Assembly (NCBI GenBank): GCA_900555225.1
Contig: USKL01000068.1
Coordinates: 1 to 7,379, forward strand
Direction of reading: 5' to 3'
Length of the DNA stretch: 7,379 nucleotides
DNA from: an uncultured Collinsella sp.
Lineage (GTDB): Bacteria; Actinomycetota; Coriobacteriia; Coriobacteriales; Coriobacteriaceae
This document shows positions 1-5,251 of this stretch, one piece after another. The notes beneath the pieces are model-generated. The model was not told the DNA's origin and did no database searches. It saw only the letters and a program-made list of their open reading frames with translations. Numbering within the stretch: position 1 is the stretch's first letter; the number at the start of each line of letters is the position of its first letter. A program made the translations under genes and the position numbers.

Positions 1-130
1 CCCGCGCCGCGCGGGCAGCAAGCACGAGCCACACCGCGTCTATCATCTGGCTTACGCCGGGCTCGACATATCGTTTACGGTCGATGAAACCCAGCTAACC
101 GTAGTTGCCGTCAACGACGCGCAAGACTAA
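1..130 (+). CDS. 3' end of an unidentified gene (partial)
   Basis: An open frame enters from the left edge (codons in phase with position 2) and ends at TAA 128-130, giving about 42 residues that finish in VVAVNDAQD. The alternation of hydrophobic and polar residues in HRVYHLAYAGLDISFTVDE and the following stretch looks like a run of beta strands at the end of a small domain. Codon use matches the neighbouring genes, with GC-rich third positions. I do not recognise the family. The strand pattern faintly recalls the C-terminal beta sheet of RelE/ParE-type proteins, but far too little is visible to claim that. The malY-like gene follows 112 bp later on the same strand, so the two may or may not be co-transcribed. 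Confidence 0.5.
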   Translation, partial: PRRAGSKHEPHRVYHLAYAGLDISFTVDETQLTVVAVNDAQD

Positions 131-160
131 CCAGCCATTCGTCCGCACCCGTCAAATTAA

Positions 161-180
161 GCGCCAAACCCCGCGCCAAA
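161..180 (+). repeat. Short direct repeat GCGCCAAA upstream of the C-S lyase gene
   Basis: The octamer GCGCCAAA occurs at 161-168 and again at 173-180, a 12-bp period, in the 112-bp gap between the left-edge gene and the MalY-like gene. It could be a tandem half-site for a regulator or simply chance in low-complexity C/A-rich sequence. No convincing -35/-10 pair is visible in this gap. Confidence 0.3.
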
Positions 181-231
181 ACCGCCCACGCTGGTGGACA
201 ATAACGCCTACCAAAACAATCAACTTTGCAC

Positions 232-236
232 GGGAG
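232..236 (+). promoter_or_regulatory. Ribosome binding site of the MalY-like gene
   Basis: GGGAG lies 6 nt before the ATG at 243 and is the only good Shine-Dalgarno match near the 5' end of this frame. It decides the start against the upstream in-frame TTG at 105, which lies inside the preceding gene. Confidence 0.75.
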
Positions 237-242
237 TCCAGC

Positions 243-1457
243 ATGAAATACGACTTCACTTCAATCATCGACCGCCACGGCATGGACGCCATCGCCGTTG
301 ACTCTTGGGGTGAGATCCCCGGTATGGCCCCGAACGCACCCGACGAGGGCTTCGACCGCATTCCCATGTGGGTGGCCGACATGAACTTTGCCACGGTGCC
401 CACGGTCCAGGAACACATCATTCAGCGCGCCCAGCACCCCATGTTTGGCTATTTCAATCCGCGCTCCGAGTATTTCGACCGCATCATCGAATGGCAGAGC
501 CGCCGCAATGGCGTCGAGGGCCTGCGCCCTGAACATATCGGTTACGAAAACGGCGTGCTGGGCGGTGTCGTGTCGACGCTGCGCGCGTATGTCCAGCCGG
601 GCGATGCGGTGCTGGTCCACAGCCCCACCTACATCGGCTTTACCAAGTCCATTGAGGCCGCGGGCTATCGTATTGTCCATAGCCCGCTTAAGCTCGACGA
701 TCAGGGCGTGTGGCGCATGGACTTTGAGGACATGGAGTGCAAACTCGCCCAAAACCACATCCATGCCGCGGTGTTCTGCTCGCCGCACAATCCCTGCGGC
801 CGCGTATGGGAGCGCGACGAAATCGAGCGCGCCATGGACATCTATCGCCAGCACGATTGCGTGGTGATTTCGGACGAGATTTGGTCCGATATCATCCTGC
901 CGGGGCACAAGCACATCCCGACGCAGTCGGTGAGCGAGGATGCCCGCATGCGCACGGTTGCCCTCTATGCGCCGAGCAAGACGTTTAACCTGGCGGGCCT
1001 TGTCGGCAGCTACCACATTGTCTACAACGAGACGCTGCGTGACCGCATCTGCGCCGTGTCCAACAAGACCCACTACAACGAGATGAATGTCCTCTCCATG
1101 CATGCGCTTATCGGTGCCTACCAGCCGCAGGGCTACGAGTGGGTGGACGAGCTCAACCAGGTGCTTGCCGGCAATATCGAGTACTTCTGCGATTACGTGG
1201 ACGGGCATTTTGAGGGCGTGTCCTATTCGCGTCCGCAGGGCACGTACATGGTGTTTCTGGACTGCACCGAGTGGTGTCGCGAGCATGGCCGCGATATTCA
1301 GTGGCTGCTCGACGAGGGGGCGCGCGTGGGCGTGGGATATCAGGACGGCCGCCCGTTCCACGGGCCCTGCCACATTCGCGTGAATCTGGCGCTGCCGCTT
1401 TCGCGCGTAAAGGAAGCGTGCGACCGCCTGGACCGCTACGTTTTTAATGCACGGTAA
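243..1457 (+). CDS. MalY/PatB-type PLP-dependent C-S lyase / aminotransferase
   Basis: A 404-residue fold-type I PLP enzyme of the MalY/PatB group. Members typically cleave C-S bonds in cystathionine or cysteine conjugates, giving pyruvate, ammonia and a thiol; E. coli MalY also represses the maltose system. The N-terminus contains FDRIPMWVADMNF (about residues 38-50), which matches the group's hallmark MWVADMDF. Later come SPHNPCGR (180-187, the cofactor-contacting Asn183), SDEIW (210-214, with Asp211 placed to bind the PLP ring nitrogen), APSKTFNLAG with Lys246 as the Schiff-base lysine, and IRVNLALP with Arg379 as the substrate-carboxylate arginine. All key residues are present and the length is normal for the family (about 390-400). 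It is cytoplasmic, with no signal peptide. The ATG at 243 is chosen because it has GGGAG 6 nt upstream and because homologous sequence begins there; the frame stays open back to 105 but reads unconserved, basic, low-complexity sequence. A hairpin follows the stop, so it is probably the end of its transcript. Whether it acts mainly as cystathionine beta-lyase, cysteine desulfhydrase or aminotransferase cannot be told from sequence. Confidence 0.93.
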   Translation: MKYDFTSIIDRHGMDAIAVDSWGEIPGMAPNAPDEGFDRIPMWVADMNFATVPTVQEHIIQRAQHPMFGYFNPRSEYFDRIIEWQSRRNGVEGLRPEHIGYENGVLGGVVSTLRAYVQPGDAVLVHSPTYIGFTKSIEAAGYRIVHSPLKLDDQGVWRMDFEDMECKLAQNHIHAAVFCSPHNPCGRVWERDEIERAMDIYRQHDCVVISDEIWSDIILPGHKHIPTQSVSEDARMRTVALYAPSKTFNLAGLVGSYHIVYNETLRDRICAVSNKTHYNEMNVLSMHALIGAYQPQGYEWVDELNQVLAGNIEYFCDYVDGHFEGVSYSRPQGTYMVFLDCTEWCREHGRDIQWLLDEGARVGVGYQDGRPFHGPCHIRVNLALPLSRVKEACDRLDRYVFNAR

Positions 1458-1467
1458 GTGAGCACTG

Positions 1468-1509
1468 CATGCGGGGCCTTCTGCCAAGTCGGCTGGAAGG
1501 CCCCACATG
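1468..1509 (+). terminator. Hairpin after the MalY-like gene, probable terminator
   Basis: GGGGCCTTC (1473-1481) pairs perfectly with GAAGGCCCC (1496-1504). The stem extends at its base through CATG/CATG (1468-1471 with 1506-1509) across one C-A mismatch, and at the top through GCC/GGC (1483-1485 with 1491-1493) around a 5-nt loop. It begins 10 nt after the stop codon. No U-tract follows directly (next bases TAAAACG), so it is not a textbook intrinsic terminator. It could instead pause polymerase, protect the 3' end or act with Rho. Confidence 0.5.
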
Positions 1510-1569
1510 GTAAAACGTCTGTAGCCATTGGGCACTCGTGTGGTTTTGTTTGCTATTATTTTTTACCAT
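1507..1569. repeat. 9-bp inverted repeat flanking the candidate promoter
   Basis: ATGGTAAAA (1507-1515) and its exact reverse complement TTTTACCAT (1561-1569) bracket the candidate extended -10 with 45 bp between the arms, about 54 bp or five helical turns centre to centre. The left arm overlaps the foot of the upstream hairpin. It might be a pair of operator half-sites or a weak alternative RNA stem; chance is possible. Confidence 0.35.
1551..1559 (+). promoter_or_regulatory. Candidate extended -10 promoter for the SBP-kinase operon
   Basis: TGC-TATTAT (1551-1559) fits the extended -10 pattern TGnTATAAT with one mismatch, in a locally AT-rich patch of otherwise GC-rich DNA. No good -35 lies at 16-18 bp; TTGGGC at 1528-1533 is 20 bp away. 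Transcription would start near 1566 and give a leader of about 36 nt. This is motif matching only. Confidence 0.4.
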
Positions 1570-1601
1570 TTCAGTCTGTAAACAGGATTGTATGGAGCTC
1601 G

Positions 1602-2471
1602 ATGAAAAGGTCCCGTCGCTCGGTTGCCATTTCGTTGTTTGTTGCGCTTGCGGTAGCGTGCGCCTTTGTCGTAGCGATAGCCGGCTGTTCCGGGTCGAAT
1701 GGCAGAGCCTCGACGTCTGCATTAGAAGGCCTGGATGCCTCGCAGGCCAAAGACGACGACCTTAAGACGCTCAACGTCGGAAGCGATCTCTACCCACCGT
1801 TTGTGTATACCGACGAGTACGGCGATATTGTTGGCCTGGATGTCGAGATATTGACCGAGGCGTTGGCCCGCATTGGTTACAAGCCAAAATACCAGCTGAT
1901 CGACTGGGAAAAGAAGAAAGAACTGCTGGCGAGCGGCGAGCTCGATTGTGTCATGGGTAGCTTTAGCATGACGGGTCGCGAAAACGAGTATCGTTGGGCC
2001 GGCCCGTACCTTGCGAGCCGCCAGGTGGTCGCGGTCGATCCCCAGAGCGATATCTACACGCTTGCCGATCTTGAGGATAAGATCGTGGCGGTTCAGTCCA
2101 CCACCAAGCCCGAGGGCATTTTGCTCAATCGCACAAATGAAAGCGTTCCGCAGATCAAGGAACTCTACTGCTTTTCGGACCGTTCATGCCTGAACCCGGC
2201 GCTCGTCGAAGGCCTGGTCGACGCCATCGCCGCGCATGAGTCCTTGCTGCTCACCTACGAAAAAGACTATGGCGTAACGTATCGCATTTTGGATGAGCCG
2301 CTGCTAGAGGTTGGTTTGGGCACCGCTTTCGATATCAACGATATGCGCGGCATCGACGTCAAGCTCACTCATGCCTACCAAGAAATGCTTGCCGATGGCA
2401 CCATGGAACGCCTGGTGTCAAAGTACTTCGATGACCCTTCGCCATTTTTGAATGTGGAGGGTCTGTCATGA
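1602..2471 (+). CDS. Lipoprotein solute-binding protein, SBP family 3 (probable sensor partner of the adjacent kinase)
   Basis: A 289-residue extracytoplasmic receptor. The N-terminus is a lipoprotein signal: basic MKRSRR, a hydrophobic core (about 8-27) and the lipobox IAGC with lipidated Cys29. A Ser/Gly/Ala-rich tether follows to about residue 55. The family 3 (amino-acid/polar solute) fold then begins with LNVGSDLYPPF (57-67), DIVGLDVEIL (75-84), a lobe-end motif GELDCVMGSFSMTGREN (112-128) and WAGPYLASRQVV (132-143), then the hinge and second lobe. Arg126 sits where these proteins usually bind the ligand carboxylate. The ATG at 1602 is chosen because it starts the signal peptide and has GGAG 4 nt upstream; the frame stays open upstream but reads non-coding sequence. 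No ABC permease or ATPase gene is next to it. Its stop overlaps the start of the kinase gene (ATGA, 2468-2471), which suggests it delivers a ligand signal to that kinase rather than serving transport. The ligand is unknown. The mature protein has three further cysteines (116, 190, 196), two of them six residues apart. Confidence 0.9.
   Translation: MKRSRRSVAISLFVALAVACAFVVAIAGCSGSNGRASTSALEGLDASQAKDDDLKTLNVGSDLYPPFVYTDEYGDIVGLDVEILTEALARIGYKPKYQLIDWEKKKELLASGELDCVMGSFSMTGRENEYRWAGPYLASRQVVAVDPQSDIYTLADLEDKIVAVQSTTKPEGILLNRTNESVPQIKELYCFSDRSCLNPALVEGLVDAIAAHESLLLTYEKDYGVTYRILDEPLLEVGLGTAFDINDMRGIDVKLTHAYQEMLADGTMERLVSKYFDDPSPFLNVEGLS
2456..2461 (+). promoter_or_regulatory. Strong ribosome binding site inside the SBP gene for the kinase
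   Basis: GGAGGG lies 6 nt before the ATG at 2468 and inside the last codons of the SBP gene. With the 4-nt ATGA stop/start overlap it indicates translational coupling and fixes the kinase start. Confidence 0.75.
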
Positions 2472-4660
2472 TCGATGCGCCTGACCACGCCGTAGAGGAG
2501 CGGGGCAATCGTTCGGCAGGGGCATGGCTCCTTGTCGCTCTGCTGGGGATAGTGCTCTCGGTTGCTGCCGGCATGATGAGCTACGGTTACATGACGGCCC
2601 AAGCCGAGCAGCGCTTTGCCGACGTTGTCGATTACGTGGCGACGCAGAGTCTTTCCTACGATGCATTCAATAGCGCCTATACGACCAAAAACCTGATACG
2701 CGTTATGGAGATTGCCGGAGAGGCAGCGCGCGATATGGAGCGCGACGGTTCGGTGGATAACACAAGGTTGGAGCTATATGCCGACCAGTTCAACGTGAGC
2801 GCACTGATCGTGACGGACGCATCGGGCAATTTGGTGTCTGAGTCCTCGACGGATGGCGTGGGCTACGAGTCGCTTGCTACGTATCTCAAGGAAGCACCCG
2901 TGCTGGAGGTGGCAACTCATCCGCTTAAGTCCTATACCGCCCGCATCACGCTTGCGGATGATTCGGTCGCAGACATTGGCTGCGTGACTCGGCAGGATGG
3001 CGAGGGCATCGTTATCGCGGTAAGGCATCAGAGCGCGAAGGCGGTTGCAAGCAATACACTCAAACTGCAGAGTTTGCTCGAAGGCTATGAAACCATCGAT
3101 AGCGGCAATATCGTGATCGAAAGCGACGGCAAGGTCGTTGCGACCAATGCCGTTGAACCCACTGTATTGGGCGTATTCGATCTGCCTGCGACGGACGTCT
3201 TCATTGTCGACGGTATTAAGGATCGATGCCTGGCCGGTAAGGTCAAATTGATTAACGCCGACGGCGAGTGGTATTTGGGCACATTTGGAAAAGCGCACAA
3301 ATTCTATGTGTACACCTATGCTCCGGCGCGGCGTTACTTCGAGGTCGTCGCGGCTGTTGCTGCCGGCGTGCTGGCGCTCTACGGCGGTGTTATAGCCGTT
3401 GTTGTGACGGTGCGTCGCCGCGCTGATCGTCGACGTTTGACGGACTTGCTGCAGCAGGAGCGCGACTATGGCGACAAGCTGGCAAAGGCGGCGCGTGAGG
3501 CCTCGTCTGCCAACTCGGCAAAGACGGAGTTTCTGCGTCGCATGAGCCACGATCTGCGCACGCCCATCAACGGCATTCGCGGCATGGTCGAGGTTGGCGA
3601 CGCCAATGCGGACGATCTGCAAAAGCAGACCGAGTGCCGCTCAAAAATCTGGACGGCATCGGGACTGCTGCTCGACCTTGCCAACGAGGCGCTCGATATG
3701 AGTCGCCTGGAGAGCGGGCAGGTCGACCTGAACCTCGTGCCCATAAATTTGGTGGCCCTCAACTGTGAAGTGCGCGATATTCTGGAGCGCCAGGCCGAGG
3801 AGCGTCTGGTGACAATTATCTGCGACCAGCAGACGCTTAATCATCCCTATGCGCGGGTGAGCGTGACGCACCTCAAGCGCTTGTTGCTCAATATTGCCGG
3901 CAATGCCGTCAAGTACAACCGCCAGGGCGGCTATGTTCGCCTGGTGTGCCGCGAGGTGGAGCCAGCGGATGGCGTCCCCGTCTATGAATACACGATCGCC
4001 GACAACGGTATTGGCATGAGCGAGGAGTTCCAACAGCACCTCTACGAGCCGTTTTGTCGCGAGGAGCAACGGGTGGAAGGCGCTTCATCGGGAACTGGCC
4101 TGGGCGCGCCTATCGCAAAACAGCTGGTCGAGCTTATGGGCGGAACCATGAGCTTTACGAGCGTCTTGGGGCAGGGGACGACGTTTACCATCCGCCTGCC
4201 GTTCGAGAAATGCAAGCGCTCCGAGATTCCTCAGGCAGTTCGCGCGGATGCGGGCGATGGCGATGCGCTCCAGGGCTTGCATGTTTTGCTCGTAGAGGAT
4301 AACGATCTGAATGCCGAGATCGCGCAGTTTACGCTCGGCCGTGCCGGTGCCGTCGTGGCGCATGCTAAGGATGGCGAGTCTGCCGTCGAGATGTTTGCCG
4401 CGAGCGCGCCGTACGAGTACGACGCGGTGTTGATGGACATCATGATGCCCGGTATCGATGGCCTTGAGGCCACGCGTCGGATTCGAGCACTCGATCGCGA
4501 GGATGCCGCGACCACGCCGATTGTTGCCGTGAGCGCCAACGCCTTTGCCGACGACCGCAGGCTTTCGCGTGAGGCGGGCATGGACGCGCACCTGAGTAAA
4601 CCCGTGAGCTCGCAGGAGCTCGTTGAGGCGCTAGCGCACATAGCCGCCGATGCTTCATAA
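2468..4660 (+). CDS. Membrane hybrid histidine kinase (Cache-like sensor - HisKA - HATPase - REC)
   Basis: A 730-residue hybrid sensor kinase. TM1 spans about residues 18-41 and TM2 about 293-315, enclosing roughly 250 extracytoplasmic residues. Two PAS-like segments in this region (ALIVTDASGNLVSES and NIVIESDGKVVATN) suggest a double-Cache fold, which is an inference from pattern. A basic, probably helical linker (316-350) leads to the HisKA dimer domain with FLRRMSHDLRTPING and phospho-acceptor His361. The ATPase domain (about 468-582) has the N box with Asn475/Asn479 and Lys482, G1 DNGIGM (512-517), the F-box region LYEPF, and G2 GTGLG (542-546). The receiver (about 606-725) has acidic Glu610/Asp611, phospho-acceptor Asp657 in LMDIMMPGIDG, Ser689 and Lys711 in HLSKP. 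All catalytic residues are present, so the kinase should be active. The protein ends just after the receiver, with no HPt or DNA-binding domain. The start overlaps the SBP stop and has GGAGGG 6 nt upstream. The SBP lipoprotein is its likely upstream sensor partner; the downstream target is not in view. Confidence 0.93.
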   Translation: MIDAPDHAVEERGNRSAGAWLLVALLGIVLSVAAGMMSYGYMTAQAEQRFADVVDYVATQSLSYDAFNSAYTTKNLIRVMEIAGEAARDMERDGSVDNTRLELYADQFNVSALIVTDASGNLVSESSTDGVGYESLATYLKEAPVLEVATHPLKSYTARITLADDSVADIGCVTRQDGEGIVIAVRHQSAKAVASNTLKLQSLLEGYETIDSGNIVIESDGKVVATNAVEPTVLGVFDLPATDVFIVDGIKDRCLAGKVKLINADGEWYLGTFGKAHKFYVYTYAPARRYFEVVAAVAAGVLALYGGVIAVVVTVRRRADRRRLTDLLQQERDYGDKLAKAAREASSANSAKTEFLRRMSHDLRTPINGIRGMVEVGDANADDLQKQTECRSKIWTASGLLLDLANEALDMSRLESGQVDLNLVPINLVALNCEVRDILERQAEERLVTIICDQQTLNHPYARVSVTHLKRLLLNIAGNAVKYNRQGGYVRLVCREVEPADGVPVYEYTIADNGIGMSEEFQQHLYEPFCREEQRVEGASSGTGLGAPIAKQLVELMGGTMSFTSVLGQGTTFTIRLPFEKCKRSEIPQAVRADAGDGDALQGLHVLLVEDNDLNAEIAQFTLGRAGAVVAHAKDGESAVEMFAASAPYEYDAVLMDIMMPGIDGLEATRRIRALDREDAATTPIVAVSANAFADDRRLSREAGMDAHLSKPVSSQELVEALAHIAADAS

Positions 4661-4662
4661 GC

Positions 4663-4709
4663 ATATGGCCCGGTTCCAAGGTGGGTTGGAACCGGGCCAT
4701 ATTGTTATT
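4663..4709 (+). terminator. Terminator between convergent genes
   Basis: ATATGGCCCGGTTCCAA (4663-4679) and its perfect reverse complement (4686-4702) form a 17-bp stem with a 6-nt GGTGGG loop, 2 nt after the kinase stop. On the + strand it is followed by U-rich TGTTATT, fitting an intrinsic terminator for the SBP-kinase operon. It lies between convergent genes, 27 bp past the end of the NimA-like gene, so it may also block minus-strand transcription, although no T-run follows on that strand. Confidence 0.85.
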
Positions 4710-4729
4710 GATGAGGCCTGCTGAGGGGC

Positions 4730-5209
4730 TTACTTTTCTTGAATCTGCTTGCCGCAAAGATGCTCAATCAAAATCTCGTAGAGCTGGACGCCCTTGATGT
4801 CCTTGGCGATTTCCTCTTCGACTTCTTCGGCAGAAGGGTAGTACTTAAGGGCGAGCTGGCGGACTTTGTCCTCGATAAACGCGGGGGTGTCATTCGCCAG
4901 GCGACAACGGCCAAAGACGACGGTGCTCATAACGTAGGGAGCCCAGTCACCGTCCTGGTACCACTCGTTGCCGTATACGGTAAAGCAGACCTTGTCATCG
5001 CGCTTGAGTGCGTCGACCTTGTGGCCGGCTTTGGCGCCATGGAAATAGATCTTGTCGTGCTCGGCGTCAAAGAAGTAGTTGACGGGAATGGCGTACGGGT
5101 AGCCATCGTCGCCGTTGACGGCAAAGACGCCGCGCTTGCAGGTGGCGAGCAGTTCGCGCGCTTCCTCGTCGGTGATAGCGCGTTTCTTTCGACGTAAGGG
5201 CCTAAACAT
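4730..5209 (-). CDS. NimA-like / pyridoxamine 5'-phosphate oxidase family flavin-binding protein
   Basis: A 159-residue cytoplasmic protein of the FMN-binding split-barrel superfamily, NimA-like branch. After a basic start (FRPLRRKKR) comes ITDEEARELL (12-21), then the family signature GVFAVNGDDGYPYAIPVNYFFD (27-48), IYFHGAKAGHKVDAL (54-68, with His57 and His63) and a conserved strand VVFGRCRL further on. Members bind FMN, F420 or heme. Some (NimA-type) are associated with resistance to 5-nitroimidazoles, but most are uncharacterised redox proteins, so no resistance role should be assumed. The start is set at ATG 5209-5207 because AAAGGAAG lies just upstream and the domain begins soon after; an in-frame ATG 39 nt upstream would add only unconserved sequence. 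It is 42 bp downstream of the hybrid kinase gene on the same strand and may be co-transcribed. A -10-like TATAGT lies across the kinase stop codon (minus strand, 5250-5255), but no -35 accompanies it. Confidence 0.88.
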   Translation of the reverse strand: MFRPLRRKKRAITDEEARELLATCKRGVFAVNGDDGYPYAIPVNYFFDAEHDKIYFHGAKAGHKVDALKRDDKVCFTVYGNEWYQDGDWAPYVMSTVVFGRCRLANDTPAFIEDKVRQLALKYYPSAEEVEEEIAKDIKGVQLYEILIEHLCGKQIQEK

Positions 5210-5215
5210 CGTTGG

Positions 5216-5223
5216 CTTCCTTT
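5216..5223 (-). promoter_or_regulatory. Ribosome binding site of the NimA-like gene
   Basis: Read on the minus strand, AAAGGAAG ends 6 nt before the ATG at 5209. It is the strongest Shine-Dalgarno match in this gap and favours that start over the ATG at 5248. Confidence 0.75.
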
Positions 5224-5251
5224 CTGGTCGTGCGTAGTGGTTGAGCACAAA

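Noticed and set aside
195..223. Possible promoter TGGACA (195-200) for the MalY-like gene
   Set aside because: At the proper spacing the -10 would be AATCAA, which is too poor a match to report as a feature.
105..242. In-frame extension of the MalY-like protein to a TTG at 105
   Set aside because: It overlaps the end of the preceding gene, has no RBS, and would add an unconserved, very basic tail. GGGAG before ATG 243 and the family N-terminus fit the shorter form.
261..1535. Long open frame on the minus strand opposite the MalY-like gene (424 codons)
   Set aside because: It is a shadow of the GC-rich third positions of the real gene. The translation is Ala/Val/His/Arg-rich with no recognisable domain, and the plus strand carries a complete enzyme.
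1458..1601. In-frame upstream extension of the SBP lipoprotein
   Set aside because: It would run through the hairpin and promoter region and bury the lipoprotein signal peptide inside the protein. ATG 1602 gives a clean signal with a lipobox.
2774..3622. 282-codon minus-strand frame opposite the first kinase
   Set aside because: Shadow frame of the kinase coding sequence. No RBS or domain, and the opposite strand encodes a continuous sensor and HisKA region.
4739..5197. 152-codon plus-strand frame opposite the NimA-like gene
   Set aside because: The minus strand here has a clear family signature and RBS. The plus-strand product is Val/Ala/Leu-rich antisense with no motif.
4730..5209. Calling the flavoprotein a nitroimidazole resistance gene (nim)
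   Set aside because: Only family-level similarity is visible, and most members of this superfamily have no resistance function.
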